A stretch of DNA of 64,000 bases from NCBI GenBank assembly GCA_050289805.1, contig JBNKGL010000006.1, forward strand, positions 62,001 to 126,000, given 5' to 3'. Below, piece by piece: positions 53,409-61,946 of this stretch; positions within the stretch are counted from its first letter, which is position 1; every line of letters begins with the position of its first letter. This DNA comes from JAUILA01 sp050289805 (lineage in GTDB: Bacteria > Bacteroidota > Bacteroidia > Cytophagales > Cyclobacteriaceae). The position numbers were made by a program, and so were the translations under genes. The notes beneath the pieces were generated by a model that had not been told where the DNA came from, ran no database searches, and saw only the letters and a list, made by a program, of their open reading frames with translations.

Positions 53409-54434
53409 ATGCAAAATCGAATATTTATTTTACTCACAGTGGTTCCGATGCTTCTATTGCTGTTGATGTTTTGCATGCATCAGAAGGATGTTGTCAACAC
53501 AGAAGCATCTGAAAGCAGTATACGAAAGATCGGTGCGTACCTGAAAAAGGGAACTACATTCATTTATCCCGGTGGTAATGTTGATGGTTGGCAGGAGTTT
53601 GAAAACAGGATTTATATTCTCGATCAGGTGGCACAACAATTTTATGTATTTGATTTCAAAGGAAACCTGGTGGACACTCTTGGTGTCAAGGGTTTGGCAC
53701 CCTGGGAAAACCAGCAAATTCGCCGATTCAGGGTTTCAGTTAATGGAATATTTGCACTTGATAATAGCCATATGTCCGTAAAGGGAATTTCAGGAAACGA
53801 TGAAGTATTGTTTTATGACAAGTTAAGCGAGCCATTCTGGGATGGAGTCTATCTGTATGATGAGAAATTCCTGCTGGTAAATGATGAATCAGAGGCGTAT
53901 GGATTTTATACATGGGATGCACGAACCAACAAGCAGGTAAAAACAATACGATTTGACAGTATGCCAGAGATTGCTCCGCAAAAAAATCTGAATATTGCCT
54001 TTGAAGGCGAGATGGTTCAGGGTGATACCCGGCATTTCTATGTTTGCAATCGGGCAGGAATGTATCTCGTTATTTCAGCGAATGGGTTGGTCGAAAAGGT
54101 CGGACAAACCATTGATGGTACACCCCCACCAAAAATTGTGGAGAGGCGGATGAACAATATGGTCGTCTTTGAGCGGCAGCCGGATGAATTTGTGAATTAT
54201 TCTGCCACAACGGATAATGAGTTTTTGTACATTCTTTCTACCGTTGCCTATGAAAAGACCAACAACCTTTCCATCGATGTATATCATGCAGATGACGGAT
54301 ATCGCTACAGTTTCGAGGTTCCGAATCATCTTGATTCATATCCGGTAAATATCATGAAAGGTGAGGATCAATTATGGATTCTCTATGAAGACTTGTATGT
54401 CATTTCATATGAAATCATTGTTCCCACCTCATGA
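53409..54434 (+). CDS. Membrane-anchored or exported beta-propeller-like protein (6-bladed type)
   Basis: I use the ATG at 53409 (341 residues), which begins a hydrophobic segment (FILLTVVPMLLLLLMFCMHQ) that may be a signal anchor; a lipobox is not convincing. An upstream GTG at 53361 would overlap peptide 3 and place the hairpin inside the gene. Repeated four-strand patterns (NRIYILDQVAQQFYVFDFKG, VYLYDEKFLLVNDE) suggest a TolB-like propeller resembling Bacteroidota 6-bladed or DUF4221 proteins. It may bind the peptides or their processing partners. Its stop overlaps the MauE-like gene (ATGA). Confidence 0.7.
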   Translation: MQNRIFILLTVVPMLLLLLMFCMHQKDVVNTEASESSIRKIGAYLKKGTTFIYPGGNVDGWQEFENRIYILDQVAQQFYVFDFKGNLVDTLGVKGLAPWENQQIRRFRVSVNGIFALDNSHMSVKGISGNDEVLFYDKLSEPFWDGVYLYDEKFLLVNDESEAYGFYTWDARTNKQVKTIRFDSMPEIAPQKNLNIAFEGEMVQGDTRHFYVCNRAGMYLVISANGLVEKVGQTIDGTPPPKIVERRMNNMVVFERQPDEFVNYSATTDNEFLYILSTVAYEKTNNLSIDVYHADDGYRYSFEVPNHLDSYPVNIMKGEDQLWILYEDLYVISYEIIVPTS

Positions 54435-54844
54435 AAAGGGCTTACATAGAAGAGATAGCCGGATTTCTGTTGATAGTAGTATTGACATATTCAGCGGGCC
54501 TTAAATTATTTGATATAGAAGGATTCCAGGTTAAACTTTTACGGGTACACTACCTGCCGGTCTCGGCAATACGACCCTTGAGCGTAACAATTCCGGTATT
54601 GGAAATAATCGCAGTAGTACTCTTTTTTAATGAAAGATTCAGAACACTTTCGCTGCTGTTAATATATCCGCTAATGATCTTGTTTACAGGTCACCTGATC
54701 ATTCTAAATAAACTGAGTCCGGGTACACCTTGCTCCTGTGGCGGAATTTTTGAAGCACTTACCTTCAGAGATCATCTTTTGGTCAACCTGCTTTTGCTCT
54801 CTTTTTCTGCAGGTTTGTTGATCAGGAGGTTAAAACAGTACTGA
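54431..54844 (+). CDS. MauE/DoxX-like redox membrane protein
   Basis: This 137-residue protein has four membrane segments and a conserved C-x-C-G-G motif (C101-S-C103-G-G) between helices 3 and 4. This matches Bacteroidota MauE/DoxX-type proteins with CxCFGG-like motifs. Such proteins are thought to pass electrons or disulfides between quinones and periplasmic thiols; MauE itself helps mature methylamine dehydrogenase, a disulfide-rich protein. Its position between the peptide/propeller genes and the RND gene, with overlapping starts and stops, suggests a role in oxidising the secreted peptides. Confidence 0.8.
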   Translation: MKRAYIEEIAGFLLIVVLTYSAGLKLFDIEGFQVKLLRVHYLPVSAIRPLSVTIPVLEIIAVVLFFNERFRTLSLLLIYPLMILFTGHLIILNKLSPGTPCSCGGIFEALTFRDHLLVNLLLLSFSAGLLIRRLKQY

Positions 54845-57681
54845 TGCATAAGTTGATTAGGATTATCCTGGATAATCCGGTTTCTGTACTTGCTATTTTT
54901 CTAATTCTTCTTGTTTCAGGAATTTTCGCAATTCCACATTTGCGCTTTACGTTGCTGCCTGAATTTGAAGATAAGTTTCTTGAAATTGAACTGGACACCA
55001 ATACTCTTCCTCAGGAAGCTACAGAAGAAAACCTGTTGGAACCCATACGTCAGTCAATGGCCATAATCCCGGGGGTGGTGGATGTTTATTCAGCTCAATT
55101 TACTGGTGGAGCTAAGGTGAATCTTGAGATCAGCCCTGAATCCGAAATTGAGGTTGTTCAATATCTTGCCCAAAATGTGTTGAACAAAATTATTGCTAAA
55201 CAGCCTGACTATGATGATAAACCTCTGGTGAAGCGCGCTTTGTTTAACCGGTTGCCGCTGATTACCCTTCATATTACTGGAGAAATTGGTATTGATGAGA
55301 TTTCTAAGATTTCTGAAGACTTTATAAAGAAAAAACTGGAGCAAATCGAAGGTGTCGGATTTATCAACATTGAGGGAATCCAGAGAATGAAGTTCATCGT
55401 TATTCCTGACCTGCATCAAATGGCAAGACTGAAATTAGATGTAGCTGCATTTGCCGATTTATTCAGATCAAAGAAATCCCGGACGATTGAAATGAAGAAC
55501 TCAGGCTCCCTAATGATAGGGGCTAAATCTGAGCTCAAAGAGATCTTGGATTGGCGGATTAAGGGTATTTACAGGGTTTCCGATCTATGCAAGGTTGAAA
55601 AGGAAGTATTTTTTCCTCGTGGCAAATCCTTTTTCGGCCACCAGCCGTCGGTTTCAATTTCTATATTTCCCCGGTCAGGCTATTCGATAAAGGACACAAC
55701 CAAAGGCATTCATACATTCATTTCGAATTTCAACAGGGAAAATAAAAGAATTCAAATTTATCCAGCTTCCGATCACTATGAAGGAATAAAAGACGCGATT
55801 ACGCTATTGCTGCTTGCATTCATAGTGGCATTGGCCGGATGTATGATCGTTGTTTTCATCATAACTATGGATTTGAAGAGATCTCTTCTGGTGTCACTCT
55901 GTATTCCTTTAAGTCTGATTCCGATAATAGGGCTGTTTGTACTCCTCAATGTTGAAGTGCACATTTTTGTGCTGGGGGGTGCGGTGTTGGGCATTGGTCT
56001 CTTAATTGATAATGCCATTATTGTCACTGATGAACTGGCAATCAAACGCGGGATAGAAGATAGCCGAAAAACTCATTTGAAAAGATCTTTGAAGGCAGTG
56101 GCTCAACCATTGATAATGGCAACCCTTACCACCTTAATGGCTTTTGTTCCGGTGTTGTTTTTACATCCGCTGTCATACTTGCTGTTTCATGAACAGGCCT
56201 TCACTCTTTATGCTATGCTGATGAGCTCGCTGCTCGTGTCATTGTTTATTTTACCACTTTTTTATCTTCGGAAAAGTAAAAAGAAGCCTCGCAGGATTCG
56301 GGAATTACGTGAACCTTTATTTTTAAATCCTTTTCTGCCGAGGCTCACTGGAAGATCCCCGGCTTTGATCATAGTATTCCATGTAACAATTTTTTTATTT
56401 GCGTTGTGGTCATTTCAAAAAATGGAATTGAAGGTCGTGCCAAAAGTGTCCTTCAAAGGATGGGATTTTATTTCTGTAAATGTTTCGGAAAGTAACTTCA
56501 GGAAATTGCTATCCGAGGCAGTACTTAAATGCGAGCATGAAAGTATGATCACGGGATCATATGCTGACGGCTCTGATGGAAAAGGCAATGCCCGGATAAG
56601 AATTGAATATCCCTACGCAAGGGTTATGCCAGATACTGGTCTGTTAGCCGAACATGCAATATACAGACCTGCGGCTAATCCCATTACATGGCTTTTTCCA
56701 CATTCGCTTCAGGAGTTTAACCTCCGCGTTTATGTAAATCAGGAAGTACCGTATCCAGTTCAGCTGAGGATAACAGGAAACAAGACGGATACTGTTTTAC
56801 GGTTAATCCCGCAGTGGGATAAATTACATAAATCGGCGGGGTCGTCCACTGAAATTATGAACAGTATGTCCCCCGTCAGCATCAATGAAAATTTGGTGAT
56901 GAAAACCGTAGCCGAGCATGATGTCCCTCAAATTCATTTGAATAACAATGCTATTATTATGCTCGACAGGGTAACCTCTGTTATTCCCGAAATACAAAGT
57001 GAACAGATTTTTCGGGACAGGAGAGGAGAATTTTTTCTTGTCAGTGGAAACCTCGATAAGGATAGTGTAATGAATAGGTTTAGTGAGATGGGATATACAG
57101 TATTTGACTCTGAAGATTCAGTGAGGAATAATTTCAGGTATGTTGGCATAGTGTCCATTGTATTGACCATGGCCTCACTTTACTTGCTTCTGATGGTTCA
57201 GTACCGTTCCTTCGTTTGGCCGTTTGTTATTTTTATTTCGATGCCGGTGAGTATAAGTGGAAGTTTAATCGCACTGGCAATAACCGGGGAAGGACTCAAT
57301 ATGATCTCATTGGCAGGCATGGTTGTAGGGTTGGGAATTTCTGTAAATGACTCGATTCTGAAAGTGGATACATTCAGAAATTACAAGGGCCAAGGAATGG
57401 AAGTAATAAAAGCCATTGAAATGACGAGCCGTCGCCGAATTCAGCCGATCATAATTACATCATTAACAACGTTTGCCGCATGTTTGCCAATGTTTATGTT
57501 TGACGGAATGGGCAATGAAATTCAGTCCTCAATGGGAATAGCTATTTTAGGCGGGGTCGTAACATCAACAATATCCGCGCTATTTCTTATTCCAATTATG
57601 ATATATGCGGTATGTCGCCTAACGGATCATACAACCGATAGATCGGGTATTGGGATGGGCAGGAGGCTTGTTGGCCAGTAA
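54844..57681 (+). CDS. RND-family membrane transporter
   Basis: This 945-residue protein has the RND layout: first helix (about residues 12-32), periplasmic porter domain (TNTLPQEATEENLLEPIRQSM-type), a helix block with GIGLLIDNAIIVTDE (384-397, where Asp389 and Asn390 fill the D407/D408 positions), a second porter domain, and a C-terminal helix block with LAGMVVGLGISVNDSILKVD. It is about 100 residues shorter than AcrB. It keeps one relay aspartate, so it is probably the active pump, paired with the adaptor at 51675. The last 63 bp overlap the convergent redoxin gene. Confidence 0.92.
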   Translation: MHKLIRIILDNPVSVLAIFLILLVSGIFAIPHLRFTLLPEFEDKFLEIELDTNTLPQEATEENLLEPIRQSMAIIPGVVDVYSAQFTGGAKVNLEISPESEIEVVQYLAQNVLNKIIAKQPDYDDKPLVKRALFNRLPLITLHITGEIGIDEISKISEDFIKKKLEQIEGVGFINIEGIQRMKFIVIPDLHQMARLKLDVAAFADLFRSKKSRTIEMKNSGSLMIGAKSELKEILDWRIKGIYRVSDLCKVEKEVFFPRGKSFFGHQPSVSISIFPRSGYSIKDTTKGIHTFISNFNRENKRIQIYPASDHYEGIKDAITLLLLAFIVALAGCMIVVFIITMDLKRSLLVSLCIPLSLIPIIGLFVLLNVEVHIFVLGGAVLGIGLLIDNAIIVTDELAIKRGIEDSRKTHLKRSLKAVAQPLIMATLTTLMAFVPVLFLHPLSYLLFHEQAFTLYAMLMSSLLVSLFILPLFYLRKSKKKPRRIRELREPLFLNPFLPRLTGRSPALIIVFHVTIFLFALWSFQKMELKVVPKVSFKGWDFISVNVSESNFRKLLSEAVLKCEHESMITGSYADGSDGKGNARIRIEYPYARVMPDTGLLAEHAIYRPAANPITWLFPHSLQEFNLRVYVNQEVPYPVQLRITGNKTDTVLRLIPQWDKLHKSAGSSTEIMNSMSPVSINENLVMKTVAEHDVPQIHLNNNAIIMLDRVTSVIPEIQSEQIFRDRRGEFFLVSGNLDKDSVMNRFSEMGYTVFDSEDSVRNNFRYVGIVSIVLTMASLYLLLMVQYRSFVWPFVIFISMPVSISGSLIALAITGEGLNMISLAGMVVGLGISVNDSILKVDTFRNYKGQGMEVIKAIEMTSRRRIQPIIITSLTTFAACLPMFMFDGMGNEIQSSMGIAILGGVVTSTISALFLIPIMIYAVCRLTDHTTDRSGIGMGRRLVGQ

Positions 57682-58200
57682 TGTTTTAATATTGTCGATC
57701 AAATAGGCTTCTTTTACATCGCTTTCTACCTGTGGGTTGTTATCAATTTTGCCACGGTAATAAAGAGAGTAACCTTTGGTGATTGGCTTGAGTATAACTG
57801 CGGTAGGACTCTTTTCAACCTCCAGCATATCTTTAAGATCGTGTGATTTGTCTGCCAGATATGGTATTTCCAGTCCCCATGTTGCGGCTATGTTTTTCAT
57901 TGAAGATGGCGATTCATTACTATCCAGGTGTGAATTAATAAGCAGGAAGACGATATTTCTGGACTGATAAGTATCTATAAGCTTTTTAATTCGATCAATA
58001 TAGTAACTGGAGTAAGGGCAATCATTACTGAGAAAAAGCAGAACGACACCCTTTTCGTTTTCAATTGAGGATAATAAAAATTCTTCCCCTGAATTGACAT
58101 CAATCAGTGAGAAATCAACCAGGTCAGGCTCCTGGCTGTACAGGGACACTGAAAATGCCAGGAGGTAAATGGTTGTAAGAATTAGAGTCCGAAAATTCAT
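57619..58200 (-). CDS. Redoxin/peroxiredoxin-like exported protein
   Basis: From the ATG at 58200 (MNFRTLILTTIYLLAFSVSL) this gives 193 residues with a signal peptide. The thioredoxin-like domain has a single active-site cysteine in SNDCPYSSYY (Cys61) rather than CxxC. It ends with the segment TRSIGCMIR (Cys190), matching a redoxin family whose members have NxCPxxxxY and a terminal SIGCxI motif. An upstream reading to 58284 overlaps the upstream gene and lacks a signal. It lies 4 bp downstream of the phosphopantetheinyl transferase gene and converges on the RND operon. Confidence 0.85.
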   Translation of the reverse strand: MNFRTLILTTIYLLAFSVSLYSQEPDLVDFSLIDVNSGEEFLLSSIENEKGVVLLFLSNDCPYSSYYIDRIKKLIDTYQSRNIVFLLINSHLDSNESPSSMKNIAATWGLEIPYLADKSHDLKDMLEVEKSPTAVILKPITKGYSLYYRGKIDNNPQVESDVKEAYLIDNIKTLLANKPPAHPNTRSIGCMIR

Positions 58201-58204
58201 CAGT

Positions 58205-58843
58205 TTAAATGTTATAAACCATAATATAGTCGCTTCCGTGCTCACATCGAAGCGGAAAGTGGCCTTCTTCACCATTTCTGTCAATTACGCCCAATATATT
58301 ATTCCAGGGAAAGTCACCTTCCGGATAGAGATGTATTTCATTTCTGAAATTGAGCCCCTTTTTACTGTAGATTTTATACAGCGCTTCTTTCGCACACCAG
58401 AATATGCATAATGCATCAATGTTCAAATCCATGCAAAGAGACAGCTCCCGGTCATCCAGATAACGACTTGAGATCTTTTTGAGTTTCTCCTTGGGTTGTT
58501 CAAGATCTATGCCAACATCGCGGTGTGGGTCGGCGATCACCGCTACATAAGGAAAAGAGTGTGAAAGTGAAATTTGGTATGAATGACCCTGGAGGAATGG
58601 TTTGCCATTGGAATCTTTTCGTGTTCCCATGTATTCGATCCCTAAAAATCGGCAGACCTCACGAAGGAGAATTCTGGCTGCCAGCCATTCCTGTTTTTTT
58701 TGAACATTGGAATAGGTATCCAGTAATTCACGATCCAGCTCATCAGGGTTTAGCTCTTCAAGCAGCTGATCATATGTATTTTCAATCCTGTATAATCCCA
58801 ATAAACGTTCCTTGCCTACTCCTTTCAGTTCTAACAATGGCAT
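58205..58843 (-). CDS. 4'-phosphopantetheinyl transferase (Sfp type)
   Basis: From the ATG at 58843 this gives 212 residues. It transfers phosphopantetheine from CoA to carrier proteins of fatty acid, polyketide or peptide synthesis. The family motifs are SLSHS (92-96), GID (111-113) and WCAKEALYK (149-157), which provide the metal and CoA binding residues. No polyketide or peptide synthetase is present in the window, so the target may be acyl carrier protein. A longer frame to 58915 exists but overlaps the divergent WD40 gene. Confidence 0.9.
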   Translation of the reverse strand: MPLLELKGVGKERLLGLYRIENTYDQLLEELNPDELDRELLDTYSNVQKKQEWLAARILLREVCRFLGIEYMGTRKDSNGKPFLQGHSYQISLSHSFPYVAVIADPHRDVGIDLEQPKEKLKKISSRYLDDRELSLCMDLNIDALCIFWCAKEALYKIYSKKGLNFRNEIHLYPEGDFPWNNILGVIDRNGEEGHFPLRCEHGSDYIMVYNI

Positions 58844-58907
58844 CCTGCACTGATTGTGATTTCTTTCGACTAAATTTATGCAATTATTTTCAACGGAGAG
58901 GCAGCGA

Positions 58908-59813
58908 ATGATCAATGTAACGAAAAAAGCAACAATGACAGGTCACAGGGATTGTGTGTATTCGTTGGCTTATTGCCCGGATGAGGCGTCCTTTTTTAGT
59001 GCTGCCGGAGATGGTATGGTCGTTAAATGGAATTTAAAAGAACCTGACAACGGACAGCTTGTGGCCAGGGTACCCAATAGTGTTTATTCCATTACCTATC
59101 ATGATGATACAGGGTTATTATGCGTAGGGCATAATTATGAGGGGGTTCATTTTATTGATTGGGAAAATAAAAAGGAGAAGGGAAGCATCAAATGTACTGA
59201 GGGGGCAATTTTTGCACTGAAGTCTTACAGGGAACATCTTTATGTAGGTGATTCATCAGGAGCGGTTCATTTATTGAATGTAGGTGAGAGAAAAGTGCTG
59301 GCATCATCAAAACATTCTCAGAAAAGTGCCAGATCTATCGACGTTGATCCTGTTAACCGGCAGATTGCCGTCGGGTACAGCGACCATTCAATCAGGATAC
59401 TTGATATGAAAACCCTTGCGCTGATCAGTGAAATTTCGGATCATGGAAATTCTGTATTTTCCGTTCGGTATAATCCTGATTTTGAATTTTTACTTTCGGC
59501 AGGAAGGGATGCCCACATAATAATCAGGGAAAATGATCGTGACTATGCACAGATTGATGATATCGCTGGCCATATGTTTGCCATAAATAATATTGAGTTT
59601 AGTCCGGATGGCAAACATTTTGTAACTTGTAGCATGGATAAATCCATCAAGGTTTGGGATTCAGCGCAATTCAAACTTCTAAAGGTTATCGATAAAGCGA
59701 GGCATGCCGGCCATGGTACTTCTGTAAATAAATTGCTGTGGATGGATTATAAGAATACATTAATCAGCGCAAGTGACGATCGAACAATATCTGCCTGGGA
59801 TATTGAGTTTTAA
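58908..59813 (+). CDS. WD40-repeat protein
   Basis: This protein of 301 residues from the ATG at 58908 (or 311 from 58878) is one seven-bladed WD40 propeller with clear repeats such as VYSLAYCPDEASFFSAAGDG and NNIEFSPDGKHFVTCSMDKS, ending ISAWDIEF. It has no signal peptide, so it is a cytoplasmic protein-binding scaffold. The partner is unknown. It is followed after 24 bp by the DivIVA-domain gene and the pair may be co-transcribed. Confidence 0.88.
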   Translation: MINVTKKATMTGHRDCVYSLAYCPDEASFFSAAGDGMVVKWNLKEPDNGQLVARVPNSVYSITYHDDTGLLCVGHNYEGVHFIDWENKKEKGSIKCTEGAIFALKSYREHLYVGDSSGAVHLLNVGERKVLASSKHSQKSARSIDVDPVNRQIAVGYSDHSIRILDMKTLALISEISDHGNSVFSVRYNPDFEFLLSAGRDAHIIIRENDRDYAQIDDIAGHMFAINNIEFSPDGKHFVTCSMDKSIKVWDSAQFKLLKVIDKARHAGHGTSVNKLLWMDYKNTLISASDDRTISAWDIEF

Positions 59814-59837
59814 TATTACAAGGAGAAACGAATTAAT

Positions 59838-60632
59838 ATGAAAATTACACCTTTAGAGATACGACAGAAGACTTTTGAAAAAGCATTTCGCGGGCTTGAT
59901 AAGGATGAGGTGTATGCCTTTCTGACAACCCTTTCCCAGGAGTGGGAAAAGATGATGGACGAGAACAAGGAATTGCGCATTAAGCTGGAAACCACCCAAA
60001 AGGAAGTGGAGAAACTTCGGGAAGTTGAAAATTCACTGTTCAAAACATTGAAGACCGCAGAGGACACAGGCGCCAACATGATTGACCAGGCAACAAAAGC
60101 AGCCAAACTGCATATGCGGGAAACTGAAATGAAGGCTGAAGCAGTGTTGAATGATGCCAGAACCAAGGCGAGGACAATGCTTGAGGAGGCTGAAGTGCGA
60201 TCAAGGGATACAATGGAAGAGATGGAAGATCAGCTGAGAAATCTTGCCACACTATACCGGACACTTGAAAATGCCCGTGAGGACTTGCTGTCCAATATTC
60301 GCGGGGCAGCTCAGGATGCGCTTGACAAGGCCGATCGCCTGAATAAGCAAATAAAAAATATCGATATCGAGGAACGGCTGATGGCTGCCAGAAAAAATAT
60401 CTTTGACAAAACTTCCTATAAAATGCTGGAGGTGGAACAACCTGAAGCACCTACGAATTTTACTTCCGGGTGGCTTAAAAAGGAAGATGAAGATACCCCT
60501 GCAGTTGAGGATGTGAATGAGGATTCTCCAGCGAATGAGGCCGATTCCGACGAGCAAATCAATACTCCGGAAGAAACTAGTCCTGAAAACCAAAAGAAAG
60601 TCAATGGTTCTTTCTTTGATGACATTGAATAA
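59838..60632 (+). CDS. DivIVA-domain coiled-coil protein
   Basis: This 264-residue protein begins with ITPLEIRQKTFEKAFRGLDK and EVYAFL, the N-terminal membrane-binding motif of the DivIVA family. A long coiled coil (about residues 35-180) follows, then an acidic, disordered tail (about 200-260). DivIVA proteins mark negatively curved membrane at poles and septa in Gram-positive bacteria. Homologues in Bacteroidota are known to me but their role is not well defined. The stop overlaps the folB start (TAATG). Confidence 0.85.
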   Translation: MKITPLEIRQKTFEKAFRGLDKDEVYAFLTTLSQEWEKMMDENKELRIKLETTQKEVEKLREVENSLFKTLKTAEDTGANMIDQATKAAKLHMRETEMKAEAVLNDARTKARTMLEEAEVRSRDTMEEMEDQLRNLATLYRTLENAREDLLSNIRGAAQDALDKADRLNKQIKNIDIEERLMAARKNIFDKTSYKMLEVEQPEAPTNFTSGWLKKEDEDTPAVEDVNEDSPANEADSDEQINTPEETSPENQKKVNGSFFDDIE

Positions 60633-61000
60633 TGGGAATAGTAAAGCTTGAAGGCCTACAGTTCAAGGCATACCACGGTTTTTATGACGAGGAAAGGGAA
60701 AAGGGTAATCACTTTGAGGTAACAGTATCTGTTATCACTGATTTTTCCCATGCCTCTTTTACCGATGAGCTGCATGGAACCGTTGATTATGAGCATCTGT
60801 ACCGCATTGTGAAGGAAGAAATGCTGAATCCTTCAAAACTGCTGGAGCATGTAGTTCAGAGAATTCTTGACCGGATAATGGATGAAATTTCTGAAGCGGA
60901 TGAGGCCGAGATTGAATTGTCAAAGTTAAACCCACCCATAGGAGGACCTTGCAGGGCTGCAACGATCACATCAAGGCGATCACGAATTGCTTCCGGATGA
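60632..61000 (+). CDS. folB: Dihydroneopterin aldolase
   Basis: This 122-residue enzyme makes 6-hydroxymethyl-dihydropterin in folate synthesis. Characteristic are GLQFKAYHGFYDEEREKGNHF (the conserved glutamate of the family) and TVDYEHLYRIVKEEM, with a PPIGGP segment near the end. It is coupled to the DivIVA-domain gene. The last 21 bp overlap the convergent IscA-like gene. Confidence 0.93.
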   Translation: MGIVKLEGLQFKAYHGFYDEEREKGNHFEVTVSVITDFSHASFTDELHGTVDYEHLYRIVKEEMLNPSKLLEHVVQRILDRIMDEISEADEAEIELSKLNPPIGGPCRAATITSRRSRIASG

Positions 61001-61294
61001 AAATGTGAATCCACGGGCATCCCCGCCTTCATAAAAGTCGAGGGTAACCCCAACCAGGTACATGGTTTCGGCCTTGTTTACCAAAACCGGTATGCCGAAA
61101 GCCTCATATCGAATGTCACTATCCTTTTGCTTGTCAAACCCCACATAATAATTCACACCGGCGCATCCCTTTCCCCCCCTTACACCAATGCGCAGAGCGT
61201 ATCCCTCCGGGATGTTTTTTGTGTTCATAATATTCTTCACCTCGCGTGCAGCTTCTTCGGTGAGTGTGACGGGTTCGATAGATATATGCATCAT
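60980..61294 (-). CDS. IscA/HesB-like protein lacking the C-terminal CxC motif
   Basis: From the ATG at 61294 this gives 104 residues with the HesB/IscA fold (VTLTEEAAREVKNIM, LRIGVRGGKGCAGVNYYVGF). A-type carriers hold Fe-S clusters with one central cysteine and a C-terminal CxC pair. Here the central Cys44 is present, but the protein ends at GFTFSSGSNS and lacks the CGCG-type motif. The other frames downstream also contain no matching sequence, so this is not an obvious frameshift. It may be a non-canonical carrier. It overlaps the end of folB. Confidence 0.82.
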   Translation of the reverse strand: MMHISIEPVTLTEEAAREVKNIMNTKNIPEGYALRIGVRGGKGCAGVNYYVGFDKQKDSDIRYEAFGIPVLVNKAETMYLVGVTLDFYEGGDARGFTFSSGSNS

Positions 61295-61424
61295 ATTCAA
61301 TAACGATAACACAAAATAAGTGTTTTTAGATCGTTAAATCTGTCGTTATGGGTTATTTCATCACACAACACTTGAAGACATGGTAATTTCTGCTATTTTT
61401 ACTTTTTTCATTTTTTAATTTGCC

Positions 61425-61946
61425 ATGGAAATTTTTATCGAATTCATTAAGATCGTTTTGCCCGCAGCGGCAGTTCTTTACGCCATGTACCTGGTTGTAA
61501 AATCATTTCTGAACAAGGAGCTTCAGAAGCAGCATTTGGAGATCCGCAATAAAAGTATTGAGACCGTACTTCCCAACAGGCTTCATGCATATGAACGCAT
61601 GGTTCTTTTTCTTGAAAGAATCAGTCCGAATAATCTTGTGGTACGGCTAAACAATGGTGAATACACCGCCAGGGAATTTCAGCAGATATTGCTGAGTGAA
61701 ATAAGATCTGAATACAATCATAATGTTTCCCAGCAGCTGTATATGTCCGACGAAGTGTGGTCCCTCATCCTGCACGCAAAGGAGGACCTTATCAGTACGA
61801 TCAACCAGGCGACGGACAGCATGGCCGATAATGCCACTAACATCGATCTGTCAAGGAAAATTTTTGAGATTACAATGGCAAAAGATCAGGATCCAATACA
61901 AATAGCCATGACCAGCCTGAAGAATGAAATACGTCAGGTTTTTTAA
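61425..61946 (+). CDS. Uncharacterised membrane-anchored helical protein
   Basis: This 173-residue protein has one N-terminal membrane segment (FIKIVLPAAAVLYAMYLVVK, about residues 7-27). It is then entirely helical and charged, with PNRLHAYERMVLFLERISP and MSDEVWSLILHAKEDL. I recognise it as a conserved unknown of Bacteroidota but cannot name a function. It starts the operon with the NAD-binding protein, dtd and MazG genes; its stop overlaps the next start (TAATG). Confidence 0.8.
   Translation: MEIFIEFIKIVLPAAAVLYAMYLVVKSFLNKELQKQHLEIRNKSIETVLPNRLHAYERMVLFLERISPNNLVVRLNNGEYTAREFQQILLSEIRSEYNHNVSQQLYMSDEVWSLILHAKEDLISTINQATDSMADNATNIDLSRKIFEITMAKDQDPIQIAMTSLKNEIRQVF

Noticed and set aside
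57619..57681. Possible sequencing error behind the 63-bp overlap of the RND and redoxin genes
   Set aside because: Both C-termini look natural: the redoxin carries its family's SIGC motif in the overlap, and the RND ends shortly after its last helix.
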